Source: Betaproteobacteria bacterium (GTDB lineage: Bacteria; Pseudomonadota; Gammaproteobacteria; Burkholderiales; Burkholderiaceae). From it: DNA of 28,344 bases. Where the stretch lies: contig RFXC01000024.1 in NCBI GenBank assembly GCA_009921765.1, positions 1-28,344 of the forward strand, given 5' to 3'. Below the pieces are notes generated by a model. The model was not told the DNA's origin. It searched no databases and saw only the letters and a program-made list of their open reading frames with translations. Position 1 is the first letter of the stretch. Each line of letters opens with the position of its first letter. Shown one piece after another: positions 1 through 8,651 of this stretch. A program made the translations under genes and the position numbers.

Positions 1-468
1 CACCGCGAAAAACAGGATGAGCAGAATGCCGATGAGGAATGTGGGCAATGACACGCCCACCAGTGACAGCGCGAGGAGCATGTTGGACAGCGCCCCGCGG
101 CGCCTGAGCGCGGTGTAGACGCCCATGGGAACGCCCGCAAGGAGCGCGATGGCTGCGGCGGTGAGCGCGAGTTCGAGCGTGGCGGGGAGCTTTTCTGCGA
201 GCAGAGACGACACCTTCTGGCCCTGCCTGAGCGATACACCGAACTCGCCCTGCACCGCGTTGCCGATGAAATGCCCAAACTGGATGTAGAAGGGCTGATC
301 CAGGCCCAGTGCCTGCGTGACCTGCACCCGCTGCTCGGGGGTGGCGTCCTGGCCCAGCATGGATAGCACCGGATCGCCCACGTAGCGGAACAGTGAGAAG
401 GCGACCAGCGCCACAAACCCCATGACGGCAAACGCCTGCAGCAGTCGTCGTAGGACAAAGGCGAGCAT
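1..468 (-). CDS. ABC transporter permease, DppB/GsiC type (partial, C-terminus outside window)
   Basis: This is the first 156 codons of an inner-membrane permease of the peptide/nickel (DppB, GsiC, OppB) ABC family. It begins MLAFVLRRLLQAFAVM, the usual N-terminal membrane segment after a short basic start. Next comes a periplasmic stretch with family-typical wording (RYVGDPVLSMLG, LGLDQPFYIQF, GEFGVSLRQGQKV), then the start of the transmembrane permease core (LPATLELALTAAAIALL) and a further helix at the window edge. The frame is open to base 1. It lies 45 nt downstream of the M20 amidohydrolase on the same strand, so the two are probably co-transcribed. By inference it imports a peptide or acyl-amino-acid substrate for that hydrolase. 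No strong Shine-Dalgarno is visible before this ATG, so an alternative start cannot be excluded. Confidence 0.85.
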   Translation of the reverse strand, partial: MLAFVLRRLLQAFAVMGFVALVAFSLFRYVGDPVLSMLGQDATPEQRVQVTQALGLDQPFYIQFGHFIGNAVQGEFGVSLRQGQKVSSLLAEKLPATLELALTAAAIALLAGVPMGVYTALRRRGALSNMLLALSLVGVSLPTFLIGILLILFFAV

Positions 469-513
469 TGCGAAGGTCGCTCAGGCGGCGTGTGTCATGG
501 TGCTGCAGGCGGC

Positions 514-1719
514 TCAGACCGCGGGCTCGGGTGCCTCGGCGAACCAGCGCTCGGCCAGTCGCACCCAGAAGCTGCCGCCGATGGGAATGATCTCGTCATT
601 GAAATCATAGTGAGGCCCGTGCAGCACGCAGGGTCCCAGCCCATGACCCGCCGCACGATGGTCGCCAACGCCATTGCCAATCACCACATAGCAGCCGGGC
701 ATCTTTTCGAGGAAGAACGCGAAGTCTTCCGCGCCCATGGTGGGCTCAAACTCGAAAACGTTGTCGGCGCCGACCACATCGGCCGCCACGGTCCGGCAAA
801 AACGGGTTTCCGCCTCGTGGTTGATGAGGGACGGGTAGTTTCGGTGGAAGTGAAATTCGGCGCTTGCGCCGAATGCGCTGGCGGTGTGCTCGGTGGTCTC
901 ACGCATGCGGCTTTCGACCATGTCGAGTGTTTCCGGTCGGAAGGTGCGCACGGTGCCGCGCAGTTCGGCTGAATCGGGGACCACATTGGTGGCCTCGCCC
1001 GCATGCAGCATGGTGACCGAAATGAGCGCCGCATCAATGGGGTTTCTGTTGCGCGAGACGATGGTCTGGAATGCCTGAACGAGCTGACAGGCGGCCGGTA
1101 TGGGGTCGATGCCCAGGTGCGGGAGGGCGGCATGGGTACCGCGCCCCTTCAACACAATTCGAAATTCGTTGGACGAGGCGAGCATGGGTCCGGGGCGCAT
1201 TGCGATCTGCCCGGGCTTGAGGCCCGGCCAGTTGTGCATGCCGAAGATCGCCTGCATGGGAAAGCGCTCGAAGAGCCCGTCGCGCATCATTTCGCGGGCG
1301 CCGGCACCGCCCTCTTCAGCGGGCTGAAACACCAGATAGACGGTGCCGTCGAAGTTGCGGTGCGAGGAAAGATGACGGGCAGCTGCCAGAAGCATGGCGG
1401 TGTGCCCGTCGTGCCCGCACGCATGCATGCGGCCGGCGATTCGCGAGGCATGCGCGAAGCGGTTGAGTTCGGTCATGGGCAGGGCGTCCATGTCGGCCCG
1501 GAGGCCAATGGCCCGTCGCGAACTGCCTTGCCGAACAACCCCGACCACGCCGGTCTTGCCCAGGCCGCGGTGCACTTCAATTCCCCACTCTGCAAGCTTG
1601 TTTGCCACCAGCTCGCTGGTGCGGTGCTCGTCGTAGCGCAGCTCGGGGTGAGCGTGGATCTCGCGGCGGACCGCTGCGATCTCTGCGTTAAAGGCAACAA
1701 TCTGTTCAATCGGTTTCAT
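514..1719 (-). CDS. M20D-family amidohydrolase (hippurate hydrolase-like)
   Basis: This is a 401-residue metal-dependent amidohydrolase of the M20D family, which includes hippurate hydrolase, IAA-amino-acid hydrolase and N-acyl amino acid amidohydrolases. These enzymes cut an amide bond between an acyl or aryl group and an amino acid in the cytoplasm. Family signatures are visible in order: REIHAHPEL near residue 19, GLRADMDALPM near 72, the metal-binding MHACGHDGHT at about 98-107 with Cys101, QPAEEGGAGAREM, a dimerisation domain containing GRGTHAALPHLGIDP, NVVPDSAELRGTVR, and the late metal site MGAEDFAFF. The frame is open further upstream, but the start at MKPIEQ gives the family's normal length and N-terminus. 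It precedes the ABC permease on the same strand and is divergent from the molybdoenzyme. The exact substrate cannot be read from sequence. Confidence 0.9.
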   Translation of the reverse strand: MKPIEQIVAFNAEIAAVRREIHAHPELRYDEHRTSELVANKLAEWGIEVHRGLGKTGVVGVVRQGSSRRAIGLRADMDALPMTELNRFAHASRIAGRMHACGHDGHTAMLLAAARHLSSHRNFDGTVYLVFQPAEEGGAGAREMMRDGLFERFPMQAIFGMHNWPGLKPGQIAMRPGPMLASSNEFRIVLKGRGTHAALPHLGIDPIPAACQLVQAFQTIVSRNRNPIDAALISVTMLHAGEATNVVPDSAELRGTVRTFRPETLDMVESRMRETTEHTASAFGASAEFHFHRNYPSLINHEAETRFCRTVAADVVGADNVFEFEPTMGAEDFAFFLEKMPGCYVVIGNGVGDHRAAGHGLGPCVLHGPHYDFNDEIIPIGGSFWVRLAERWFAEAPEPAV

Positions 1720-1750
1720 GGGTGACACGGGCGCGAGACGCGGCTCGTCA

Positions 1751-1762
1751 GTTTTCCAAAAC
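1751..1762. promoter_or_regulatory. Short palindrome in the divergent spacer between M20 hydrolase and molybdoenzyme
   Basis: GTTTT-CC-AAAAC is an AT-rich inverted repeat in the roughly 106-bp spacer between two divergent genes. It could be an operator or only a promoter-associated AT island. I could not assign convincing -35 and -10 boxes to either direction, so this is a weak call. Confidence 0.25.
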
Positions 1763-1825
1763 GGGTCGAGAATATCAGCCCAGGCGGCAGTTTCGTGCGG
1801 TCTCACCGAACAGGCAGGGTTTTCT

Positions 1826-3928
1826 ATGAGCGCGGCCATCGAGGCATCACCGGTCACTTCCGACGCTGGCACCGAGCCGGGCGACACCGTTGTTCGCGGC
1901 GCCTGTCCGCACGATTGCCCCGATACCTGCGCGCTTCTTGTTACCGTGCGCAAGGGCCGGGCAATTCGTGTGGCCGGCCACCCCGATCACGGCAGTACGG
2001 CGGGCGTGCTGTGCACCAAGGTGTCCCGCTACCCTGAGCGTACCTACTCGCCTGATCGACTGCTTACGCCGATGCGCCGGGTGGGGAAGAAGGGTGAGGG
2101 CCGGTTCGAGCCGGTGAGCTGGGACCAGGCGCTCGATGACATCGCGGCGCGTCTCAAGTCGATCGCTGCCCGCGATCCGCAGCGCATCCTTCCCTACAGC
2201 TACGCCGGCACCATGGGCTGGGTGCAGGGTGAGGGCATGGGCTCACGGCTTTTTCACCGGATGGGGGCGTCACTGCTTGACCGCACGATCTGTTCATCGC
2301 CGGGCACGACGGGGCTTCAGTACACGCTCGGTGGGGCGGTCGGCATGGACGTCGAGCAGTTTGTAAATTCGCGACTGATTCTCATCTGGGGGTCAAACCC
2401 CATCACCTCGAGCGTGCATTTCTGGGCGATCGCGCAGGAGGCCAAACGCCGGGGCGCGAAACTGATCGCAATTGATCCGCACCGCACCGACACCGCCCTC
2501 AAGTGCCACGAACACATTGCGCTGATGCCCGGTACCGATGCCGCACTTGCGCTGGGGCTCATGCACCTGCTGATCGCCGAGGGGCGAATCGATCAGGACT
2601 ACGTGGCCCGGCATACCTTGGGTTTCGAGGCGCTCGCCGAGCGCGCTTCAGCCTGGACGCCGGCCCGAACAGCCAGTGTCTGCGGCATTGCCGAGGACCA
2701 GGTGCGAAGCCTCGCGCATGATTACGCCACGATTCGGCCCGCAGCGATCCGGCTCAACTACGGCATGCAGCGCGTCTATGGCGCGGCAAACGCAGTGCGC
2801 GCGGTTGCGTGTCTGCCGGCGCTCATCGGCGCATGGCGCGACCCGGCGGGTGGTGTTCTGCTTTCATCGAGCCATATGGTGCCGATTACGCCCGCGAGCC
2901 ATGTCCGTACCGAGCTCCTGGCGGGCGCACGTCCCCGCACCATCAACATGGTGGAAATTGGAGACGCGTTGCTCGCCGCCGATCCGCCGATCGAGGCGGT
3001 GGTGGTCTACAACTCGAATCCGGTCGCGGTCGCACCCGAGTCCGACAAGGTGATCCGGGGCTTTGCCCGCGAAGACCTGTTCACGGTGGTGCTCGAACAC
3101 TTTCAGACCGATACCGCCGACTATGCCGACTACCTGCTTCCCGCCACCACGCAGCTCGAGCACTTCGATGTCCACAAGGCGTACGGCCACTGGTATGTGC
3201 TTGCCAATCAGCCCGCCATCAAACCGCTCGGACAGGCGCGCTCGAACAGCGACGTGTTCCGTGATCTGGCGCGCCGGATGGGCTATACCGACCCCCTGCT
3301 CCAGGCAAGTGACGAGGCGATTGCCCGCGATGCGATGGACTGGTCGAGTCCGCTTGCCGGTCCAGACGCCTATGAGCGCATGATCCGTGAGGGCTGGATC
3401 AAGATGCGGCATGCCGATGCGCCCTATGCGGAAGGGGGGTTTCCCACGCCCTCGGGCAAATGCGAGTTCTATAGCGACCGGCTGAAGAGGCAAGGCCACG
3501 ATCCGCTTCCCGATTGGCTCCCCAATCGCGAATCCCGGCATGCAGATCCGGCGCTCGCGGCCCGCTATCCGCTTGCCATGATCTCGCCGCCCGCGCGCCA
3601 CTTCCTCAACTCGAGCTTTGTGAATGTGGCGAGCCTGCAGGCAACCGAGCGCGAACAGCGCTGTGAAATCAACCCCGACGATGCGGCCGCGCGCGGCATT
3701 GCCGATGGCGATCAGGTGCGGGTGTTCAATGACCGGGGCTCGTTTCTTGCGCGCGCACGGGTGAGCGACCGTACGCGCCGCGACCTGGTGGTGGCCTGGG
3801 GGCTCTGGTGGCACAAGCTCGTGCCAGGGGCCCGCAACGTGAACGCGGTGACCGGTCAGGCGCTCACCGACCTGGGCCGCGGGCCCACCTTTTACGACTG
3901 TCTTGTCGAGGTGGAAAAGGCGGATTAA
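1826..3928 (+). CDS. Molybdopterin-dependent oxidoreductase, [4Fe-4S]-containing
   Basis: This is a 700-residue member of the DMSO-reductase superfamily (COG0243 type), a bis-MGD molybdoenzyme carrying an N-terminal iron-sulfur cluster. The cluster motif is clear: Cys27, Cys31, Cys35 and Cys63 (C-x3-C-x3-C-x27-C). It is followed by the usual YPERTYSPDRLLTPMRRVG segment, molybdopterin-binding stretches (LILIWGSNPITSS, LIAIDPHRTDTA, VVVYNSNPVAVAP), LPATTQLEHFD, and the C-terminal MGD-binding domain (FPTPSGKCEFYS, NPDDAAARGIADGDQVRVFNDRGS). A DRTICSSPGTTG segment occupies the region where the molybdenum ligand usually lies, but I cannot say whether Cys or Ser serves. No twin-arginine leader is present, so it is probably cytoplasmic. 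The MSAAIEAS start is chosen because it has a purine-rich site at good spacing. The substrate is unknown. Confidence 0.85.
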   Translation: MSAAIEASPVTSDAGTEPGDTVVRGACPHDCPDTCALLVTVRKGRAIRVAGHPDHGSTAGVLCTKVSRYPERTYSPDRLLTPMRRVGKKGEGRFEPVSWDQALDDIAARLKSIAARDPQRILPYSYAGTMGWVQGEGMGSRLFHRMGASLLDRTICSSPGTTGLQYTLGGAVGMDVEQFVNSRLILIWGSNPITSSVHFWAIAQEAKRRGAKLIAIDPHRTDTALKCHEHIALMPGTDAALALGLMHLLIAEGRIDQDYVARHTLGFEALAERASAWTPARTASVCGIAEDQVRSLAHDYATIRPAAIRLNYGMQRVYGAANAVRAVACLPALIGAWRDPAGGVLLSSSHMVPITPASHVRTELLAGARPRTINMVEIGDALLAADPPIEAVVVYNSNPVAVAPESDKVIRGFAREDLFTVVLEHFQTDTADYADYLLPATTQLEHFDVHKAYGHWYVLANQPAIKPLGQARSNSDVFRDLARRMGYTDPLLQASDEAIARDAMDWSSPLAGPDAYERMIREGWIKMRHADAPYAEGGFPTPSGKCEFYSDRLKRQGHDPLPDWLPNRESRHADPALAARYPLAMISPPARHFLNSSFVNVASLQATEREQRCEINPDDAAARGIADGDQVRVFNDRGSFLARARVSDRTRRDLVVAWGLWWHKLVPGARNVNAVTGQALTDLGRGPTFYDCLVEVEKAD

Positions 3929-5290
3929 GCGCTGCGGCCGCGGACCGGTGGCTCGCCGATCCGACGCCAGAGATATTCACCGTGGCCGCCCGCGCCGGTG
4001 ATCCGCCCTTCATCCATCACCGTCACGCCGCGCACGATGGTACGCACCGGCCAGCCTTTGAAGGTCCAGCCGTCGTAGAGGCTGTAGTCGGAGTAGGAGC
4101 CCAGCTCATCGGCGCGTACCGTCCGTTCGCGCTCGAGATCGACCAGCGTGAAGTCGGCATCTGCGCCGCGGGCAAGCGACCCCTTCACAGGCGCCAGATC
4201 GAAAATGCGCGCCGGCCCCGAGGTGACGGTGGCGCACAGCTTTCGGAGCGGGACCCGCCGCTTGTGCCAGCCCTCGGACAGCAGCACGGGCAGGATGGTG
4301 GCGCTACCGGGAAACCCTTGTGACGCGAGCCACATGGATTTGTCTTTGGTGGCGCGCTTGCGAGCCACATGGTCGGAGGCCACGACATCGATCGTGCCGT
4401 CGGCAATACCCTCCCAGAGTGCCTCCCGGTCGTCGGCCGTGTGAAACGGCGGATTGGCCTTGCCCATGCCCGCGAGGTCGCTGTCTTCGGTATGCGTGAG
4501 GTAGTGCGGGCAGGTTTCAACGAACACCTGATCGAATCGGCCGCGCCAGAAGCGCACTTCGTCAAGCGTCATGCGGGTGGAGATATGCGGGAAGAAAACG
4601 CGCGCGCCCAGCTTCTCGGCGAGGAACATGGCACGGATGGCGGGTTCGGCTTCGGTGAGCGCGGGCTTGCACGAGGCCCAATCGCGCAGCGTGCTGCCGC
4701 CCGAGGCCTGCACGCGTTGGCGCAGGCGGTTGACGATTTCAATGTTCTCGGTGTGGCACACGATCATCGGCCGGCCCACCTCGGCCGAGCGTTTGAGCAG
4801 ATCATGGAAAAAGCCATCGTCGGTGCCGTCCAGACCGAGGTAGCGTCCTTCCTCGCCCTTGAAGTTCATGAAGTACTTGAAGGAGGTGACGCCATAGTCG
4901 CGCACATAGCGATCGAGCTCCTCGATGTGGAGCTCGTTGGCCGTGATGCATGCGGGAGCGCGCGTATTCCTGCTCACGCCGAAAGACCTCGGAGTAGGCT
5001 TCGTTGTTCAGGAAATAGCCCAGAATGGTGGTGATGCCGCCTTGCGCGGCATACACGGTTTCGGTGCTGTATTCGGTGATCTTTTCGCCCATGCCGAAAT
5101 GCACATGCGCATCGATGCAGCCCGGAAACGCGTGCAGGCCCTCGGCGCGTTGCTCGGCGATGCCGGCAGGGGCGGAAGCGCCCGGTTCGAGCAGGGCCTC
5201 GATCCGGCCGTTGATCACGAGCACATCGCCGCGCTCGGGGTCTCGGTCGGGAAACACCAGCGTGGCGCCACGGAGAACGAAATCAGACAT
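3925..5290 (-). pseudogene. Hydantoinase/dihydropyrimidinase-like amidohydrolase, broken by an internal deletion and frameshift
   Basis: This gene belongs to the cyclic amidohydrolase family (D-hydantoinase, dihydropyrimidinase, allantoinase), which opens cyclic amide rings at a binuclear metal site. The first frame (from ATG at 5290) encodes the N-terminus with the metal motif DAHVHFG and reads well to EQEYARSR. The second frame resumes at CITANELHIEEL and continues to the stop at 3925. It carries the lysine of SFKYFMNFKG (probable carboxylated Lys), CHTEN, PHIST, VETCPHYL and ASDH. The frames meet near 4952-4957. Comparison with the family's usual DYGFH-type segment suggests about eight residues are missing there, so this looks like a deletion of about 23 nt and not a single-base slip. 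It overlaps the 3' end of the molybdoenzyme by 4 nt. Probably inactive unless the lesion is an assembly error. Confidence 0.8.
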
Positions 5291-5330
5291 GGAAGAACCT
5301 TGCGTAGGCGGTGGGAAGAGGGCGCATCTT

Positions 5331-5350
5331 GCGATCGGACAGCCGGTCGC
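5331..5350. promoter_or_regulatory. Near-perfect inverted repeat in the hydantoinase/aminopeptidase spacer
   Basis: GCGATCGG and CCGGTCGC face each other across ACAG, matching at 7 of 8 positions with the eighth a G-T type pair. It sits in the 76-bp divergent spacer. It has no T-tract on either side, so it is more likely an operator or leader hairpin than a terminator. This is a weak call. Confidence 0.25.
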
Positions 5351-5366
5351 AGACGATTATAGGGGG

Positions 5367-6512
5367 GTGTTGCCCGGGCATCGCGGGCGGTCTCATCGGC
5401 TGCAACGGATCGCGAGGGTCGCGTTCGCGGCGTGGGTGACCCTGACCAGCGCGGCCACGGCCGCGGATCGGCCTCAACCCGACACGGTGACCAAGCCCGC
5501 TGCCCGCAGCGGCTACGAACCTGCCTATCTCTGGCAGTCCGCACGGGGCCATCTTTCGCTCTGGTGGTCTGCGCGGCCGGTCGATGACCTGATCGACGAT
5601 CCCGCGACCCGCCCGTCGCTGAGGCAGAGGCTAGAGCTTGCGAAAAAGCTGCGCCGATTTGCGGTGGAGGCGCTTGCGCTCCCCGACAACGGCAGCTTCA
5701 CCCGCTTTGCGCAGGTCGATCGGCCGCATGTGGTGTGGAACGTGCAGGCCGCGCCCGAGCTCTCGCTGGAACCGGTGCGCTGGTGTTTTCCGGTGGCCGG
5801 TTGCGTGGCTTACCGCGGCTACTATCACGAGGGCGATGCCGAAGCGTATGCAGCGAGCCTGCGCGCCGAGGGGCTCGATGTGCAGGTTGCCGGCGTGTCG
5901 GCCTATTCCACGCTTGGCTGGTTTGCCGATCCGCTCCTCAGCACCTTCATTGGCCAGCCCGAGCCCGAGCTCGCGCAGCTCATCTTTCACGAGCTCGCCC
6001 ATCAGGTGGTCTGGGTGCCCGGTGACACCCGATTCAATGAATCATTTGCCACCGCGGTTGAGCGGATCGGCGTTGAGCGCTGGTTGGCCCACTCGTCTGC
6101 CGATCCGTCGGTGCTTGCCGAGTGGCTCGCCCGGCGCGAGCGTCGCGAGCGGATTGTCTCGCTGCTGTCCGAGACTGCCGGGCGGTTGCGGGCGATCTAT
6201 CACCAGCCAATCCCTGATGAGCAGAAGCGCGCGGGCCGCCGCCAGGCGTTCGCCGATCTTCGCGCTGCCTTTGGCGTGCTGCGGGAGGCCAATCCCGCTT
6301 TTTCGGCCTGGGATCGCTGGTTTGCACAGCCCCTTGGCAATGCCCACCTGATGTCCGTGGGGCTCTACCATGACCTGGTCCCTGCGTTTCTCGCCCTCTA
6401 CCGGGCCGAGCGCGAGAACCTTCCTCGTTTCTACGAAGCGGTGCGTGCGCTGGCCGCGCTTCCCCCTGAAGCGCGTGCGGCACGTCTGGCCGCGGCTGCG
6501 CGAATGGAGTAA
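5367..6512 (+). CDS. Secreted or periplasmic aminopeptidase, HExxH gluzincin (COG4324-like)
   Basis: This is a putative metallo-aminopeptidase of about 381 residues. The zinc-binding HELAH lies at about residues 208-212 in IFHELAHQVVWVPGD, followed by a downstream acidic NESFATAVE segment that would supply the third ligand. Family wording is strong before it: ARPVDDLIDDPATRPSLRQRL, ALPDNGSFTRFAQVDRPHVVWNV and VRWCFPVAGCVAYRGYY. The N-terminus is basic, then hydrophobic (VAFAAWVTLTSAATAA), then D, a Sec signal peptide with an AxA-like cleavage site. Relatives I recall are often lipoproteins, but no lipobox cysteine is visible here. No ATG fits: the start is taken as GTG 5367, with TTG 5370 the alternative. 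A run of Gs directly precedes it and a -10-like GATTAT sits at 5355-5360, so the start remains uncertain. The upstream open frame is antisense to the hydantoinase. Confidence 0.75.
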   Translation: MLPGHRGRSHRLQRIARVAFAAWVTLTSAATAADRPQPDTVTKPAARSGYEPAYLWQSARGHLSLWWSARPVDDLIDDPATRPSLRQRLELAKKLRRFAVEALALPDNGSFTRFAQVDRPHVVWNVQAAPELSLEPVRWCFPVAGCVAYRGYYHEGDAEAYAASLRAEGLDVQVAGVSAYSTLGWFADPLLSTFIGQPEPELAQLIFHELAHQVVWVPGDTRFNESFATAVERIGVERWLAHSSADPSVLAEWLARRERRERIVSLLSETAGRLRAIYHQPIPDEQKRAGRRQAFADLRAAFGVLREANPAFSAWDRWFAQPLGNAHLMSVGLYHDLVPAFLALYRAERENLPRFYEAVRALAALPPEARAARLAAAARME

Positions 6513-6578
6513 AAAGAGGCAAATCACACTATTCACAGCGCCGAGCGCACCCGAAGGGCGCCGCGCACAGGAGGCAAC

Positions 6579-8264
6579 ATGGAGCGATTGTGGCTGAAGT
6601 CTTATCCGGCCGGGGTTCCCCCCACGATTGACGACACGCTCTACGGATCCCTCATCGACCTGATCGACGAAGCGTTTCGAAAGCACGCCGCACGCACTGC
6701 CTACATCGGGTTCGGCGTTGGCATGACATTCGGCGAGCTCGATGCGCGTTCGCGCGCGTTCGCTGCGTGGCTGCAGTCAACGGGCCTGCGCCGCGGCGAC
6801 CGGGTGGCGCTCATGATGCCCAACGTGCTTCAGTATCCGGTGGCGCTTGCCGGGGTGCTGCGTGCCGGCATGGTGATCGTGAATGTCAATCCGCTCTACA
6901 CCGCGCGCGAGCTCGAGTACCAGCTGAAAGATTCCGGCGCGCGCGCCATCGTCATTCTCGAAAATTTCGCGCATGTGCTGGAGCAGGTGGTGGCCAACAC
7001 CTCCATCGAGTCGGTGGTGGTCACCGGAATGGGTGACCTGCTGGGTGGCCTGAAGGGCATGCTGGTCAATGCGGTGGTGAGGCACGTGAAGAAGCTGGTG
7101 CCGGCCTGGAATCTGCCCGAGGCGCTGTCGTTTCGCGACGTCCTCAGAGCGGGCGCGGCGCTTGCCCTTCAGCCGGTGCAGGTCGGGCATCAGGATCTGG
7201 CGGTGCTGCAATACACGGGCGGCACCACAGGGGTCTCGAAGGGGGCTGCGCTCTCGCATCGCAATCTGATTGCGAACCTGCTCCAGTCCGAGGCCTGGAT
7301 TCAGCCAGCACTCAACAACACGAGGCGCCCGCTGCCCCCGGGTGAACCGATCACCGTGGTGTGCGCGCTGCCGCTTTATCACATCTTCGCGTTCACGATC
7401 TGCGCGCTCCTTGGCATGCGGATCGGTGCGAAAAACATTCTCATCCCGAATCCGCGCGACCTTGATGCGCTCGTGAAAGAGGTTCGGCCGCATCGGCTCA
7501 ATATTTTCCCGGCGGTGAACACGCTCTACAACGCGCTGGTCAACCACGAGGGTTTCCGGCAACTCGACTTCTCCGGCCTCGTGGTGAGTAACGGCGGCGG
7601 CATGGCGGTGCAGGCGGCCACGGCCCAGAAGTGGCTCGAGCTGACCGGGTGCCCGATCTGCGAAGGCTATGGCCTCTCGGAGACCTCACCCTCGGCCACC
7701 TGCAACCCCACGGATACCGATGCCTACTCGGGCACCATTGGCCTGCCGCTCCCGTCCACCGACGTGGTGATGCTGAACGATGACGGGCAGGAGGTGCCAC
7801 TCGGCGAGCGCGGTGAAATCGCGGTTCGGGGACCGCAGGTCATGACCGGCTACTGGCAGCGCCCCGATGAAACTGCGCGGGTATTCACCGCCGACGGTTT
7901 TTTCCGGACCGGCGATATCGGTGTGGCCGACGAGCGCGGCTATATCCGCATCGTGGATCGCAAGAAGGACATGATCCTGGTGTCGGGATTCAATGTTTAC
8001 CCGAACGAGGTGGAACAGGTCGCGGCACTCCACCCCGGCGTGCTCGAGGTGGCCGCCGTGGGCGTGCCCGATGACAAGACCGGCGAGGCGGTGAAGCTCT
8101 ATGTGGTGCGCAAGGACCCGGCGCTGACCGAGCAGGCCCTGATCAGCTTCTGTGCGGAGCAACTGACCGGCTACAAGCGGCCGCGGCAGGTGGAGTTCCG
8201 GGTGGAGCTGCCCAAGACCAATGTCGGGAAGATTCTGCGCCGGGCGCTCCGCGAGGCGGCTTGA
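6579..8264 (+). CDS. fadD: Long-chain fatty acid-CoA ligase
   Basis: This is a 561-residue acyl-adenylate-forming enzyme that activates long-chain fatty acids to acyl-CoA with ATP, feeding beta-oxidation. The length and N-terminus (MERLWLKSYPAGVPPTID) match proteobacterial FadD. Motifs in order: the P-loop-like YTGGTTGVSKGAALSHRN from about residue 212, the substrate/AMP motif GYGLSETSP near 363, the hinge TGDIGVADERGYIRIVDRKKDMI from about 443, VSGFNVYPNEVE, and the C-terminal catalytic-lysine region KTNVGKILRRALR. A strong AGGAGG lies 6 nt before the ATG. It follows the aminopeptidase at 66 nt and may be read with it or from its own promoter. It is convergent with the higBA pair. Confidence 0.95.
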   Translation: MERLWLKSYPAGVPPTIDDTLYGSLIDLIDEAFRKHAARTAYIGFGVGMTFGELDARSRAFAAWLQSTGLRRGDRVALMMPNVLQYPVALAGVLRAGMVIVNVNPLYTARELEYQLKDSGARAIVILENFAHVLEQVVANTSIESVVVTGMGDLLGGLKGMLVNAVVRHVKKLVPAWNLPEALSFRDVLRAGAALALQPVQVGHQDLAVLQYTGGTTGVSKGAALSHRNLIANLLQSEAWIQPALNNTRRPLPPGEPITVVCALPLYHIFAFTICALLGMRIGAKNILIPNPRDLDALVKEVRPHRLNIFPAVNTLYNALVNHEGFRQLDFSGLVVSNGGGMAVQAATAQKWLELTGCPICEGYGLSETSPSATCNPTDTDAYSGTIGLPLPSTDVVMLNDDGQEVPLGERGEIAVRGPQVMTGYWQRPDETARVFTADGFFRTGDIGVADERGYIRIVDRKKDMILVSGFNVYPNEVEQVAALHPGVLEVAAVGVPDDKTGEAVKLYVVRKDPALTEQALISFCAEQLTGYKRPRQVEFRVELPKTNVGKILRRALREAA

Positions 8265-8346
8265 GGCAGCGGGTTGGGACTGCGGCTTGGGCAGGCGCGA
8301 TGACCACGTGCCGGTATTCGGGAACGAGTCACACGGCCTTGCAAAC

Positions 8347-8643
8347 CTACGCCGCCTTCAGTGGCTGAATCTTTGCCAGCTCTTGCGCCAGGGCGTCTTT
8401 GGCAACTGCCGCATCATGGTCCATTTGCAGGCCGGTCCAGAAACTGTCGTTGAGCCCGAAATAGCGTGAAAGCCGAAGCCCTGAGTCGACCGTCACAGCC
8501 CGCTTTCCCGCAATAATTTGGCTGATCCGAATCTGTGGCACGCCGATATCCTTGGCCAATCGGTAGGCAGAAATACCCATTGGCTCAAGAAATTCATAGA
8601 GGAGAATTTCTCCAGGGGTGGGATGGGGAACTTTTCGCATCAT
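8347..8643 (-). CDS. higA: HigA-type antitoxin, HTH (XRE) protein
   Basis: This is a 98-residue helix-turn-helix protein of the HigA/VapI antitoxin family, which neutralises the HigB RNase and represses its own promoter. Family features include the opening PHPTPGEILLYEFLEPMGIS, the HTH at about residues 24-60 (AYRLAKDIGVPQIRISQIIAGKRAVTVDSGLRLSRYFG), and the tail SFWTGLQMDHDAAVAKD. It starts 8 nt after the higB stop with an AAGGAAG Shine-Dalgarno between, so it is co-transcribed and probably translationally linked. The toxin-first order is typical of hig modules. The pair is flanked by fadD (convergent) and a CoA ligase, and its DNA is visibly more AT-rich than its neighbours, which suggests acquisition. 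Confidence 0.92.
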   Translation of the reverse strand: MMRKVPHPTPGEILLYEFLEPMGISAYRLAKDIGVPQIRISQIIAGKRAVTVDSGLRLSRYFGLNDSFWTGLQMDHDAAVAKDALAQELAKIQPLKAA

Positions 8644-8651
8644 TGCTTCCT

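Noticed and set aside
4930..4990. Programmed frameshifting as the explanation for the split hydantoinase (and likewise anmK and the TPP enzyme)
   Set aside because: No slippery heptamer or stimulatory structure is evident, and conserved residues are missing at each junction, which a simple frameshift would not explain.
5025..5366. The aminopeptidase frame is open to an ATG at 5025, suggesting a 495-residue protein
   Set aside because: The extra N-terminal part is antisense to the hydantoinase gene and would bury a clear signal peptide. The family length is about 350-380 residues.
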